Below are positions 26,509 to 35,847 of a stretch of DNA of 64,000 bases, one piece after another. Below the pieces are notes generated by a model that was not told the origin of the DNA, did not search any database, and saw nothing but the letters and a program-made list of their open reading frames with translations. Every line of letters begins with the position of its first letter. Position 1 is the stretch's first letter. Source of the DNA: Thalassospira sp. MCCC 1A01428 (GTDB lineage Bacteria > Pseudomonadota > Alphaproteobacteria > Rhodospirillales > Thalassospiraceae); NCBI RefSeq assembly GCF_002115825.1, contig NZ_JFJZ01000022.1:16379-80378 (forward strand), in the 5' to 3' direction. Both the position numbers and the translations under genes were made by a program.

Positions 26509-26934
26509 TTATTTCCCCTGCTGGGCATGCAAATGATGCATGAAATCTATCAGTTCAAAATTCGCATCTTCGTTTGCACCGGTTTTATCCACACCGGTTG
26601 AATCCGACAAAACACGCATATCCTGTTTATGGCCCCCTGCCCCCAGCTTGTTCAGGCGCACCAGAATGCCATCAAGTTCGCCAGAGATCGCATCAAGCCG
26701 GGATGTCATCCAGTCGCGTGCCACCGGCGCATCACCACGCAACATGGCATTTTGTGCGCCCCACAACATCACCATGCTGCGCAGCAAACCGAGCAAATCG
26801 GAAACCTCTTTCTTTCCGCATCCATCGGTGCCATTGCCCTGCGATACTGCGTCCGGCTTTATATGGGTCAGCGCGTCGTTAATTTGCCGCAACAGTGGCG
26901 GTATGGGTCCATCATCAATCATGGCAGGGTCCAT
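26509..26934 (-). CDS. Hypothetical protein, convergent with the receiver operon
   Basis: About 141 residues, soluble, with two helical stretches (PIPPLLRQINDALTHI; EVSDLLGLLRSMVMLWGAQNAML) and a long Leu-zipper-like helix (SRLDAISGELDGILVRLNKL, near residues 75-95) that may form a coiled coil. No family recognised. The start is uncertain: TTG at 26958, ATG at 26934 and ATG at 26922 are all possible, and the only ribosome-like AGGA touches the second. The stop lies about 100 bp from the stop of the HPt-like gene. Confidence 0.55.
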   Translation of the reverse strand: MDPAMIDDGPIPPLLRQINDALTHIKPDAVSQGNGTDGCGKKEVSDLLGLLRSMVMLWGAQNAMLRGDAPVARDWMTSRLDAISGELDGILVRLNKLGAGGHKQDMRVLSDSTGVDKTGANEDANFELIDFMHHLHAQQGK

Positions 26935-27193
26935 TCCTGCTTGGCCGTTTTCTGGCAAACATGTTTGCCTGGAAACGATAGTTTACTGAAAACGTTACAG
27001 TTTTATTGTTACCTTTTCGCGTCTGCGAAAACGTTGATCCGTATCAAGAAGACTTCTAAACAACGGAAAAAACGGCATGGCGGGCAAATGGTAATTCGTC
27101 GTGCGACGCAACATCAAAAAAGAGAATTCCCCCGGCAAAAAACCCGTCTGGGTTACTCCGATAAAAAAAACGTCCAATCGTGAAAAAAAGGAC

Positions 27194-27222
27194 TTGTCAG
27201 ACCGGGCGACCCTTTATATAAA
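27194..27222 (+). promoter_or_regulatory. Promoter of tRNA-Asp copy 1
   Basis: -35 TTGTCA (27194-27199), 17-bp spacer, -10 TATAAA (27217-27222), then a GC-rich discriminator CCGCGCC typical of stringently controlled stable-RNA promoters. Confidence 0.8.
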
Positions 27223-27238
27223 CCGCGCCACACACCGA

Positions 27239-27315
<77 letters not shown>

Positions 27316-27340
27316 TTTTCCCTTAGGGGAAAAACAAAAG

Positions 27341-27378
27341 AACGCCACGATTTATTCGTTGGCGTTTTTTGTTTTTTT
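27341..27378 (+). terminator. Intrinsic terminator after tRNA-Asp copy 1
   Basis: AACGCCA / TGGCGTT stem extended by CGA/TCG, followed by TTTTGTTTTTTT. Confidence 0.88.
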
Positions 27379-27793
27379 AAGGTGTTTCTCCAACACACCA
27401 AATGCGCGCTGGCCGCACAATAACCACCTGTTTTGACAATCCCCCGCCGACCACAAAACACGCATACGGGCACGCATCCATCTGCCCTTTCTCCACATCC
27501 ACCGTAATGTAAGACCCGTGATGAAAAAATATCCCGGTCAATGCGGGTGACGATCGGGCAAACCAGGCTTGATGCCCTAGCGCACCCTCACATACCCGTT
27601 TCATCGAACAGGTAATCATCGCTTTGCGGTATCTCGTGTTACGCCAAATGTGGCAAACAGGCATCACAACACCCCATTTTGCGGTTTGCGCCATGGTTCT
27701 TCCAACAGGCCAACATAGCGCCCCCAAGATAACGCCAGCGTTTTTTGGCAGAAAACCGGGGCTGCCAAGTACCTGTTATTTTTTTATAAAAAA
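27379..27793. other. Region between the two tRNA-Asp genes
   Basis: About 415 bp. A 116-codon frame on the minus strand (27727-27377) runs through it, but it has no ribosome site, unusual Cys/Trp content and runs into the terminator of copy 1, so I do not call it. No repeat or mobile-element signal that would explain the duplication is visible. Confidence 0.45.
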
Positions 27794-27797
27794 ACGC

Positions 27798-27826
27798 TTG
27801 CCAGACCCGGCAGCCCTTTATATAAA
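27798..27826 (+). promoter_or_regulatory. Promoter of tRNA-Asp copy 2
   Basis: -35 TTGCCA (27798-27803), 17-bp spacer, -10 TATAAA (27821-27826), the same discriminator as copy 1. The -35 differs from copy 1 by one base. Confidence 0.8.
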
Positions 27827-27842
27827 CCGCGCCACACACCGA

Positions 27843-27919
<77 letters not shown>

Positions 27920-27940
27920 CTCTTTTTAGAGTACAAATAG

Positions 27941-27972
27941 GTCGCTGATCTCTGGATCATGCGGCTTTTTTT
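27941..27972 (+). terminator. Probable terminator after tRNA-Asp copy 2
   Basis: Imperfect stem GTCGC-TGATC / GATCA-TGCGGC with a TCTG loop, followed by seven T. Confidence 0.55.
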
Positions 27973-28001
27973 GTATCTATTTTCAGCATCCCCCAGCTCA
28001 A

Positions 28002-28021
28002 TGCATATTATAATGTATGCA
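28002..28021. promoter_or_regulatory. Dyad over a perfect -10 hexamer, upstream of the peptide operon
   Basis: Arms TGCATA / TATGCA with an 8-nt centre containing TATAAT (28009-28014). No good -35 is seen. It lies 360 bp before the binding-protein start. Confidence 0.4.
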
Positions 28022-28046
28022 AAAACACAGAATGATCGCAGGGAAC

Positions 28047-28064
28047 GAACCAATATATTGGTTC
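28047..28064. promoter_or_regulatory. Perfect 18-bp palindrome, probable operator
   Basis: GAACCAATATATTGGTTC is fully self-complementary. It is 318 bp before the binding-protein start and just downstream of the TATAAT dyad. This is the form expected for a dimeric repressor site. Confidence 0.6.
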
Positions 28065-28317
28065 TATTGCAGAATCCGGCGGCGTGCTAAAAATTTCCCT
28101 TACAAATATTCAACCGTGCGGCGTCTCTTTATTGCCTGAGAAAAATCAAACACCATCCTTCCCGGGCAAAACCCACAATCTTTAATCGTTTTTATCTGCG
28201 TAATTTCCCGTAATGTAATTATTAACGGTATTTTACATGCTAAAAGACTGATTTGCCGCGCCGCAGCATTGATCAGCCCCCCAAAGTGTGCTGTCATCTC
28301 GCCGTTACAAAAATGAG

Positions 28318-28349
28318 GCGAACAATGGTATTACCATTTTAACGTTCGC
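28318..28349. promoter_or_regulatory. Nested inverted repeats just before the peptide operon
   Basis: Inner AATGGTA-T-TACCATT (28324-28338) inside outer GCGAAC / GTTCGC. It ends about 30 bp before the binding-protein ATG, next to its GGGAGG ribosome site, so it is an operator or a leader hairpin affecting translation. The region 28065-28317 holds no credible gene. Confidence 0.6.
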
Positions 28350-28381
28350 ACCTTCGACATCACCAGTACGGGAGGCGCAAC

Positions 28382-29971
28382 ATGCGCAAGCTAATCGCAG
28401 GGCTGATTCTGGGAACCGCTTTGGCTTCGGCCCCGATATCGGCCATGGCAGAAACCCCTAAAAACGCGCTGATCATGGCGTTTTCAATCGATGACATCAT
28501 CACCCTTGATCCGGCAGAAATTTTTGAATTTTCCGGCGCTGAATATTCCGGCAACACCTATGACCGCCTGATCGGTTATGACATCGACGACGTGTCCAAA
28601 ATTCACGGCGTTGTTGCCGAAAGCTGGGACATCTCCGACGACGGCATGACCTACACATTTAAAATTCGCGACGGCATCAAATTCGCATCCGGCGATGCCC
28701 TTACCGCCGAAGATGCCGCATTTTCGCTGCGTCGTGTAATCAAACTGGACCTGTCACCCGCCTTTATTCTGGGACAGTTCGGTTTGACCAAAGAAAATGT
28801 CGACACACAAATTACCGCACCCGATGACCACACACTGGTCCTGAAGGTCGACAAGCCTTATGCACCGACCTTTGTTCTGTATTGCCTCACGGCAGGTGTT
28901 GGTTCGGTTATTGATAAAAAAGAAGTCATGGCCCATGAAAAAGACGGCGATATGGGGCATGAATGGCTGAAAACCAACTATGCCGGTTCCGGTCCGTTCG
29001 AACTTAACAAATGGACCCCGAATGAAAGCCTGTCGCTGGTTGCCAACGACAATTACTGGGATGGCGCGCCGGCAATGAAGCGCGTGATCATTCGAAATGT
29101 AACCGAAGCTGCGTCTCAGCAATTGTTGCTGCAAAAAGGCGATATCGATATTGCCCGCAATCTTGAAGCCGACCAGCTGGCAGCCCTTAAGGGTAATGAC
29201 GACATCAACTTCCAGAAACGGGCCAAAGGCACGGTCTGGTATCTGGGTCTGTCGCAGAAAAACGAATATCTGTCGAACCCCAAAGTTCGTGAAGCCCTGA
29301 AATATCTGGTCGATTATAATGGCATTGCCGATACCATTCTGGCAGGTCGCGGCACCATTCATCAGGCATTTTTGCCCGATGGCTTCCTTGGCGCCTCGAA
29401 CGACAATCCCTATAAACTTGATGTCGATAAAGCCAAGGAACTGCTAAAAGAAGCAGGTTACCCGGATGGCTTTAGCCTAACCATGGACACCCGCAACACC
29501 ACCGCCATTACCGCTATGGCGCAGTCATTGCAGGCAACCTGGGCCCAGGCTGGTATCAATCTTGAAATCATCCCGGGTGATGGTGGACAGACCCTGACCA
29601 AATACCGTGCCCGCCAGCACGACATTTATATTGGCCGTTGGGGTGCCGACTATCAGGACCCGAACACCAACGCATCGACCTTTGCCTGGAACCCGGATAA
29701 TTCCGACGATGCCGCAGCAAAACCGCTGGCATGGCGTAACAGCTGGGATCCGAAAGAAATGACGGCCGAAACCGAAGCCGCCATTCTTGAACGCGACACC
29801 CAGAAACGTATCGATATGTACAAGGACCTTCAGAAAAAGGTCATGGAGCGCGGTCCGTTTGTGGTGATGTTCCAGGAAACCGAAATTGCCGGTGTCCGCA
29901 GCAATGTTCATAACTTCAAACTTGGGCCGTCGTTTGACGACAACAAATATCGTTTTGTGACCAAGGACTAA
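28382..29971 (+). CDS. Peptide ABC transporter substrate-binding protein
   Basis: 529 residues, extracellular solute-binding family 5 (DppA/OppA type). Signal peptide KLIAGLILGTALASAPISAMA, then the family pattern TLDPAEIFEFSGAEYSGNTY, VAESWDISDDGMTYTFKIRDG and ALKYLVDYNGIAD. It captures peptides (or another SBP_bac_5 ligand such as an opine) in the periplasm and delivers them to the permeases encoded next. ATG 28382 follows GGGAGG. First gene of a seven-gene run ending with an AraC regulator; the dipeptidase in the same run argues that the ligand is a dipeptide or modified dipeptide. Confidence 0.95.
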   Translation: MRKLIAGLILGTALASAPISAMAETPKNALIMAFSIDDIITLDPAEIFEFSGAEYSGNTYDRLIGYDIDDVSKIHGVVAESWDISDDGMTYTFKIRDGIKFASGDALTAEDAAFSLRRVIKLDLSPAFILGQFGLTKENVDTQITAPDDHTLVLKVDKPYAPTFVLYCLTAGVGSVIDKKEVMAHEKDGDMGHEWLKTNYAGSGPFELNKWTPNESLSLVANDNYWDGAPAMKRVIIRNVTEAASQQLLLQKGDIDIARNLEADQLAALKGNDDINFQKRAKGTVWYLGLSQKNEYLSNPKVREALKYLVDYNGIADTILAGRGTIHQAFLPDGFLGASNDNPYKLDVDKAKELLKEAGYPDGFSLTMDTRNTTAITAMAQSLQATWAQAGINLEIIPGDGGQTLTKYRARQHDIYIGRWGADYQDPNTNASTFAWNPDNSDDAAAKPLAWRNSWDPKEMTAETEAAILERDTQKRIDMYKDLQKKVMERGPFVVMFQETEIAGVRSNVHNFKLGPSFDDNKYRFVTKD

Positions 29972-29982
29972 GGAACGGTTAG

Positions 29983-31050
29983 ATGTCTTCCGTGACACCA
30001 ACCAGACGAGGCGGGCGCAAACGCGCCCGTCTCCTTTCGGGGCCAGGCGGCAGCATTCTGCGCGTAGTAGCTTCCGTGATCATCACGTTTTTCGGGCTGT
30101 TGCTCGTCACCTTTCTTATCGGCCGCATATTGCCGATTGACCCGGTTATTGCCGCCGTGGGCGACCATGCCTCCGAGGCAATTTATAACCGTGTCCGCGA
30201 GGAAATGGGCTTGAACCTGCCCCTGTGGCAGCAGTTTTTTGTTTATGTAAATAATGTACTGCATGGCGATTTCGGCAAATCGATCCTGACATCTCAGCCG
30301 GTTTTGCACGATATTGCCCGGGTATTTCCCGCCACCCTTGAACTGGCAACCCTTGGCACCATCATTGGTGTGATACTGGGTGTTCCCACTGGCGTTCTTG
30401 CTGCCGTTCACAAGGGAAAATGGCCCGATCATCTGGTACGAATTTTTGGCCTTGTCGGCTATTCGATGCCGATCTTCTGGCTCGGCCTGATGGGCTTGCT
30501 GGTTTTTTACATGAAACTGGACTGGGTTGCCGGACCGGGACGTGTAGATGCCTTTTATGCCGACTTCATCGAACCCACCACGGGTCTGATGCTGGTCGAC
30601 ACCCTGCTAGATGGCGATATCGACCTGTTCTGGAATGCCGTCAGCCACATCATTTTGCCCGCGTCGCTTCTGGCGTATTTTTCGCTGGCCTATATCGCAC
30701 GCATGACCCGTTCTTTCATGCTTGAGCAATTAAGCCAGGAATATATTCTGGCCGCCCGGGTCAAAGGGATTTCGGAATTTCGCATTATCTGGCGTCATGC
30801 CCTGGGCAATGTGATGGTACCGCTGGTGACCGTTATCGCCCTTTCCTATGCCAACCTGCTTGAAGGGTCGGTTTTAACCGAGACCATTTTTGCCTGGCCG
30901 GGCCTTGGGCTTTACATCACCAATTCGTTGCTTAATGCCGATATGAATGCCGTTCTGGGTGGAACGGTTGTTGTGGGTGCTGTGTTTATCGGCGTCAATA
31001 TGCTGTCCGATTTACTTTATCGCCTGCTTGATCCGCGCGCCCGAAGGTAA
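29983..31050 (+). CDS. Peptide ABC transporter permease, DppB type
   Basis: 355 residues with six apparent membrane helices. The N-terminus has 25 extra basic residues (RRGGRKRARL) before helix 1. The EAA loop that contacts the ATPases reads EYILAARVKGISEFRIIWRHALGN (near residues 250-275) and the end ADLLYRLLDPRARR-like tail is the DppB signature. Its start lies 11 bp after the binding-protein stop. It forms the channel with the DppC-type partner. Confidence 0.95.
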   Translation: MSSVTPTRRGGRKRARLLSGPGGSILRVVASVIITFFGLLLVTFLIGRILPIDPVIAAVGDHASEAIYNRVREEMGLNLPLWQQFFVYVNNVLHGDFGKSILTSQPVLHDIARVFPATLELATLGTIIGVILGVPTGVLAAVHKGKWPDHLVRIFGLVGYSMPIFWLGLMGLLVFYMKLDWVAGPGRVDAFYADFIEPTTGLMLVDTLLDGDIDLFWNAVSHIILPASLLAYFSLAYIARMTRSFMLEQLSQEYILAARVKGISEFRIIWRHALGNVMVPLVTVIALSYANLLEGSVLTETIFAWPGLGLYITNSLLNADMNAVLGGTVVVGAVFIGVNMLSDLLYRLLDPRARR

Positions 31051-31055
31051 AAAAC

Positions 31056-31979
31056 ATGCAAACAGTGACCAATCAAAATTCCGGTGGCCTGCGGCAGTGG
31101 CTGACATCAAACACGCCCCAGTCGCGTTTTCAGGCCCGCTGTGGCCGCACATGGCTGGCATGGACCAAACTAACCGAAAACCGGCTGGCCATGATCGGGC
31201 TGGGCATTGTCGTCGCCCTGATTCTTATTACCATTCTGGCGCCGGTTATTTCGCCCTATAATCCAATTGCCGCCGATCTGACCAAACGTATTTTACCCCC
31301 CAGTGCCGCCCACTGGTTTGGCACCGACCAACTGGGCCGCGATATTTTATCGCGCCTGATTTACGGGGCGCAATATACCCTGATGGTGGTTGGCCTTGTT
31401 GCCATTACGGCCGCCCCGGTCGGCCTTCTGATCGGCACGATTGCAGGGTATTTTGGCGGCTGGGTTGATGCCGTTTTAATGCGCATCACCGACATTTTTC
31501 TGGCCTTCCCAAAACTGATTTTGGCACTGGCTTTTGTTTCGGCCCTTGGGCCGGGTCTGGAAAATGCCGTCTTTGCCATTGCCCTTACCGCGTGGCCCCC
31601 CTACGCCCGCATTGCCCGGGCTGAAACCATTACGGTCCGTCGGTCAGACTATATCGATGCGGCCCGCCTGCAGGGTGTTTCCAGTCGTGGGCTTATTCTG
31701 GGCCACATCATGCCGATGTGCATCAGTTCGGTTGTTGTTCGTGTCACCCTTGATATGGCAGGCATGATTTTGATTGCCGCCGGTCTTGGCTTTTTGGGTC
31801 TGGGCGCACAGCCACCGATGCCGGAATGGGGTGCCATGGTTTCCGAAGGTCGGCAGTTCCTGTTGCAACAATGGTGGGTCTCAACCGTGCCGGGTCTGGC
31901 TATTTTTGTTGTCAGTCTGGGCTTTAACCTTTTGGGTGACGGTTTGCGCGATGTGCTTGATCCGCGTGGAGGAGACTGA
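31056..31979 (+). CDS. Peptide ABC transporter permease, DppC type
   Basis: 307 residues. The N-terminal cytoplasmic stretch is followed by helix 1 (AMIGLGIVVALILITILAPVI), then the DppC-specific periplasmic motif SAAHWFGTDQLGRDILSRLIYGA. The EAA loop SDYIDAARLQGVSSRGLILGHIMP and the end FNLLGDGLRDVLDPR are typical. It begins 5 bp after the DppB-type stop and its own end carries the GGAGGAG ribosome site of the next gene, so the genes are tightly coupled. Confidence 0.95.
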   Translation: MQTVTNQNSGGLRQWLTSNTPQSRFQARCGRTWLAWTKLTENRLAMIGLGIVVALILITILAPVISPYNPIAADLTKRILPPSAAHWFGTDQLGRDILSRLIYGAQYTLMVVGLVAITAAPVGLLIGTIAGYFGGWVDAVLMRITDIFLAFPKLILALAFVSALGPGLENAVFAIALTAWPPYARIARAETITVRRSDYIDAARLQGVSSRGLILGHIMPMCISSVVVRVTLDMAGMILIAAGLGFLGLGAQPPMPEWGAMVSEGRQFLLQQWWVSTVPGLAIFVVSLGFNLLGDGLRDVLDPRGGD

Positions 31980-31981
31980 CC

Positions 31982-32824
31982 ATGACCAGTGAAACCCTGT
32001 TATCTGTTAAAAATCTGGCGGTCAGCTTCACCACATCAAAGGGGCCGGTGAATGCTGTGCGCGGTGTTTCGTTTGATCTGGGCCGCGAAAGGCTGGGCAT
32101 TGTGGGCGAGTCCGGTTCGGGCAAGTCGCAAACCGGGCGGGCCATTTTGGGCCTGACCGCAGCCAATGGCAGCATTACGGCAGATAAAATGCAATTTCAT
32201 GACGTCGATTTGCGCCATCTTTCGCCCAAACAATGGCGCAAGGTGCGGGGTGCGCGCATTTCCATGATCATGCAGGACCCGAAATATTCGCTCAATCCGG
32301 TCATGACGATTGGCGACCAGATTATCGAGGCCTATCGCGAACACCACAAGGTCGGCACCAAAGAAGCCACCCACCGTGCGATTGAAATGCTGGAAGCGGT
32401 TAAAATTCGCGATCCGCAACGTGTGTTCAAATCCTATCCGCACGAGGTTTCCGGCGGCATGGGCCAGCGCGTGATGATTGCGATGATGCTGATCCCGGAC
32501 CCCGAATTGCTGATCGCCGATGAACCCACATCTGCCCTTGATGTAACGGTGCAGCTTCAGGTCATGGCAATTCTGGATGATCTGGTCCGTGAACGTGGCA
32601 TGGCACTGATTTTCATCAGCCATGATTTGCATCTGGTTTCAAGTTTCTGCGACCGGGTTCTGGTGATGTATCAGGGCCATGTGGTCGAGGAAATTCGGGC
32701 AAGCGAGCTGGATCAGGCCAAACATCCCTATACGCAGGGCCTGTTAAACTGCCTGCCGAAAATGGATGGCAACCACGACGACCTGCCGGTATTGCAACGT
32801 CAGGCAAGCTGGGCCGAGGGATAA
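31982..32824 (+). CDS. Peptide ABC transporter ATPase, DppD type
   Basis: 280 residues. Walker A GESGSGKS, signature VSGGMGQR, Walker [13 protein letters not shown] and the switch His (ISHDL) are intact. The C-terminal oligopeptide-transport extension is short ([16 protein letters not shown]...) and lacks the usual Cys cluster. It powers import with its DppF-type partner. It starts 2 bp after the permease stop. Confidence 0.95.
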   Translation: MTSETLLSVKNLAVSFTTSKGPVNAVRGVSFDLGRERLGIVGESGSGKSQTGRAILGLTAANGSITADKMQFHDVDLRHLSPKQWRKVRGARISMIMQDPKYSLNPVMTIGDQIIEAYREHHKVGTKEATHRAIEMLEAVKIRDPQRVFKSYPHEVSGGMGQRVMIAMMLIPDPELLIADEPTSALDVTVQLQVMAILDDLVRERGMALIFISHDLHLVSSFCDRVLVMYQGHVVEEIRASELDQAKHPYTQGLLNCLPKMDGNHDDLPVLQRQASWAEG

Positions 32825-32828
32825 GACC

Positions 32829-33593
32829 ATGATTGAAATTAAAAATCTGAATGCGTGGTTTGGTGAAAACCATGTCCTTAAAGACGTTTCGCTAAAGGTT
32901 CCTGCCAACGGCTCGTTCGGGCTGGTCGGCGAATCGGGCTCGGGAAAATCCACTGTTTTGCGCACCATGACCGGCCTGGTCGAGGACTGGGAAGGAAACA
33001 TCGTGGTCGGTGGCCAGGAACTTGGCCACAAACGCAACAAGGATTTCTACCGCCAGGTTCAAATGGTGTTTCAGGACCCGTTCGGATCGCTTCATCCGCG
33101 TCACACCATCGACCGTATTTTAAGCGAACCCGTTGCCGTGCATAAGCTGGGAAATTCCGATGCACGTGTCATCAAGGTGCTCGAACAGGTCGGACTGGAT
33201 AACTCGTTCCGGTTTCGCTATCCGCATCAGCTTTCCGGCGGGCAGCGCCAGCGTGTGTCAATTGCCCGTGCCCTTATCCTTGAGCCACGGGTTCTGCTGC
33301 TAGATGAACCGACATCGGCACTGGATGTGTCAATTCAGGCAGAAGTCCTTAATTTGCTCTCGGCATTGCGCCGCGACCTGGGGCTGACCTATATCATGGT
33401 CAGTCACGATCTTGCGGTTGTGGCCCATGTCTGCGACGATATTGCCATTATGAACCATGGCCGCATTGTTGAACGCGCCACTGCCAGCCAGCTTGCCCAG
33501 GGTTCGCTTGAACATCCCTATTCACAACAGCTTTACAAAGCCGCCGGTGGATATGACCGTGCCGTTATTGACAGCTTTGTTGATTGGGACTGA
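32829..33593 (+). CDS. Peptide ABC transporter ATPase, DppF type
   Basis: 254 residues. Walker [10 protein letters not shown], signature LSGGQRQR, Walker [13 protein letters not shown], switch His in VSHDL. The start chosen is the ATG at 32829, where the end of the previous gene (GAGGGA TAA) provides the ribosome site; an in-frame codon at 32766 is inside that gene. It ends with HPYSQQLYKAAGG.. and has no long C-terminal extension, shorter than E. coli DppF (about 330). Confidence 0.95.
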   Translation: MIEIKNLNAWFGENHVLKDVSLKVPANGSFGLVGESGSGKSTVLRTMTGLVEDWEGNIVVGGQELGHKRNKDFYRQVQMVFQDPFGSLHPRHTIDRILSEPVAVHKLGNSDARVIKVLEQVGLDNSFRFRYPHQLSGGQRQRVSIARALILEPRVLLLDEPTSALDVSIQAEVLNLLSALRRDLGLTYIMVSHDLAVVAHVCDDIAIMNHGRIVERATASQLAQGSLEHPYSQQLYKAAGGYDRAVIDSFVDWD

Positions 33594-33604
33594 CCGGAGT
33601 TACC

Positions 33605-34654
33605 ATGACAATCGCCACCAACACCGAATTTGCCACCCCGTTCGCCCCGGCCGATAGCGCATTAAGCGACTATAAACGCCAGCACGTCCCCTCCTTTACC
33701 TGGGATGCGCATGCCTGCCTGCCGCTGGACCCGATCATTCCGATCGACCTGCTTGATACCTATCGGGCTGGACATATCGATTATGTCTGCATCAATGTCG
33801 GCATGGATATGAATTCGGTGGCGCATATCATGCGGGTGATCGCCGATTTCCGCGCCAAAATTGGGGCCCACCCCGACAAATATATGCAAATCGAAAGTTT
33901 TGATGATCTGACAAAGGCAAAAAAGGCCGGTCTTCTGGGGGTTGGCTTTGACCTTGAAGGGTCAATGATGCTGCAGGACATGCCCGAAATGGTGCCGGTT
34001 TTTGCCAAGCTGGGCGTCAAGCAAATCCACTTTGCCTATAACCGCAACAATTCAGTCGCGGGCGGCTGCCATGATGATGATATTCCGCTCACCGCGCTCG
34101 GCCACGAGATGGTCAAAGCCGTGAATGCGGCGGGCATGATCATGGATTGTTCCCATACCGGGCGGCAAAGCAGCCTTGACATTATGCGCACATCCACCAA
34201 GCCGGTGGTGTTTAGCCATGCCAACCCCAAAGAACTGGGCGGGCATGAACGCTGCATTGACGACGAACAGATCAAGGCCTGTGCTGATACCAATGGCGTG
34301 ATTGGGGTCTGTGGTTTCCAGCGTTTCATGAAATCGGCCAATGCCCCCGAAGTTCCCGACATGCTGCGCCATATCAATTATCTGGTGGAACTGGTGGGCA
34401 TTAACCATGTCGGCATTGGTTTGGACACCATGCCATCTGTCAAAGGGGCTAATGACTTCCCCGAAGGCGTTGACCGGGCCTATTACTGGCCGGCAGAGCG
34501 CGGTTATGGCCCCAATGCTGGCGGTGCGGCTGTGTTTGACCCACGCAAGCTCCCTGCCCTTGCCGACGCCCTGATCAACGAAGGCTATTTGCCCGATATG
34601 GTTGATAAAATCATGGGTGAAAATTTCGTCCGGGTGGCGAAGGAAAGCTGGTAA
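33605..34654 (+). CDS. Membrane dipeptidase (M19) family hydrolase
   Basis: 349 residues, TIM-barrel renal-dipeptidase family. It would cleave dipeptides brought in by the adjacent transporter; without a signal peptide it is cytoplasmic. Metal-site motifs: WDAHACLPLD (near residue 35), GFDLEGSMML (bridging Glu), DCSHTGRQS and VVFSHANP (two His), HVGIGLDT (catalytic-region Asp). In the mammalian enzyme the first motif is H-x-D; here the third position is Cys, so one zinc ligand is altered. ATG at 33605 follows GGAG; it lies 11 bp after the ATPase stop. Confidence 0.93.
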   Translation: MTIATNTEFATPFAPADSALSDYKRQHVPSFTWDAHACLPLDPIIPIDLLDTYRAGHIDYVCINVGMDMNSVAHIMRVIADFRAKIGAHPDKYMQIESFDDLTKAKKAGLLGVGFDLEGSMMLQDMPEMVPVFAKLGVKQIHFAYNRNNSVAGGCHDDDIPLTALGHEMVKAVNAAGMIMDCSHTGRQSSLDIMRTSTKPVVFSHANPKELGGHERCIDDEQIKACADTNGVIGVCGFQRFMKSANAPEVPDMLRHINYLVELVGINHVGIGLDTMPSVKGANDFPEGVDRAYYWPAERGYGPNAGGAAVFDPRKLPALADALINEGYLPDMVDKIMGENFVRVAKESW

Positions 34655-34661
34655 AGCGCCA

Positions 34662-34708
34662 GGCAACATATTGTTCCCGACCCGGGAAACCGGGTGGGGA
34701 ACCTTGCC
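34662..34708 (+). terminator. Large hairpin between the dipeptidase and regulator genes
   Basis: GTTCCCGACCCGG / CCGGGTGGGGAAC (one mismatch) around GAAA, plus an outer GGCAA / TTGCC. No T-run follows. It could partly stop transcription before the AraC gene or shield the upstream mRNA. Confidence 0.55.
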
Positions 34709-34730
34709 ATTACAATAACAGGAACACCGG

Positions 34731-35681
34731 TTGACGCCACAGACCAACCCGACAAGCACAAACACCCACAGTCCAACGCCCGCGCGCACGTCTCCCCTGG
34801 GCATGGATAATTTTGTTCCAAGCCGCAACCTTTTGGGAACCAAAGGTGCCGCCGGGAACGACATTTACATACAGATCTATTCACATCAGGCAAAGACGGC
34901 AGCATTTCTGGTTCCTGCCGTGGCTGAACCTATGCTGGTTTGGGTCGTTCGCGGATCGGCAATTGTCGAAGAACGTGAAATCGGAGGCGACTGGCAAACA
35001 TCTCATGTCAAATCACATGATTTTTTCCTGACCCATTCTCACAGTCCATATGAAATTCGCTGGCAGGCTAATGACGACACCCCGTTTGAGGTCATGCACC
35101 TTTATTTGCCCATTCCCCTGCTTGAAACCGTCGCAAGAAAAACACCAAAGCAAACAGGCCAATCTTATTCCTGTTTTCTTGGTGAAGTTTCAGGAATTCG
35201 TGATGAAAAGGTCAGTACATTTCTGGGGCTGATTTACAATGAAATAACCAGCACTCAGCCCGCTAGCCTGACCTATATTGAGGGAATTGTGCAAAGCCTT
35301 ACCGTCCATCTTGTGCGTCAATATGGACGGTCCGATAAAGATGCGAAAAACAGCGGCTCGCGGTTGCCTGCACACCGGCTGCATCGCGTTCAGTCCTATT
35401 TCAGGGACCACCTTGACGAAAAATTCGACCTTGATATCTGTGCCAAGGAAGCGGGATTAAGCCCTTATCATTTTTCACGGCTGTTTAAGAAAACAACCGG
35501 CACAACGCCATCACATTATTTTATCGCGCAAAAAATAGCAAAATCACAACAATTAATGCGCGAAACCGATTTAAGCATTCTGGAGATATCCCTAATGCTG
35601 GGATACGAGAGTTCCAGCCATTTTTCCAAGATTTTTAAACGCGAAACCGGTGTCACACCTCGACAGTATCGCCAGAAATAA
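34731..35681 (+). CDS. AraC-family transcriptional regulator
   Basis: 316 residues. N-terminal cupin-like sensor (about residues 40-150) and C-terminal double helix-turn-helix (215-316): LHRVQSYFRDHLDEKFDLDICAKEAGLSPYHFSRLFKKTTG and ILEISLMLGYESSSHFSKIFKRETGVTPRQYR. The only well-placed ribosome site (CAGGAA) precedes a TTG at 34731; the first ATG (34803) has none, so I take TTG as the start. As the last gene of the peptide operon it is the likely regulator of that operon, sensing a peptide or amino acid. Confidence 0.92.
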   Translation: MTPQTNPTSTNTHSPTPARTSPLGMDNFVPSRNLLGTKGAAGNDIYIQIYSHQAKTAAFLVPAVAEPMLVWVVRGSAIVEEREIGGDWQTSHVKSHDFFLTHSHSPYEIRWQANDDTPFEVMHLYLPIPLLETVARKTPKQTGQSYSCFLGEVSGIRDEKVSTFLGLIYNEITSTQPASLTYIEGIVQSLTVHLVRQYGRSDKDAKNSGSRLPAHRLHRVQSYFRDHLDEKFDLDICAKEAGLSPYHFSRLFKKTTGTTPSHYFIAQKIAKSQQLMRETDLSILEISLMLGYESSSHFSKIFKRETGVTPRQYRQK

Positions 35682-35847
35682 ACCTTCCCCAACCGACCAA
35701 AAGCAAAATTTTGCGCAAAAACGCGATAGTTTTCGCAATCCACCGCGAGAAGAAAAAAGCACCCCCTCGTAGGATCTGCCCTGTTGAGCAACCCGATATG
35801 TCACCGCACGACGGTGGATCGGGACTCTATCTTGACAGGAGTTCGAA

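Noticed and set aside
27377..27727. 116-codon minus-strand frame between the tRNA-Asp genes
   Set aside because: No ribosome site, Cys/Trp-heavy composition, and its end overlaps the terminator of tRNA copy 1. It is probably a chance frame.
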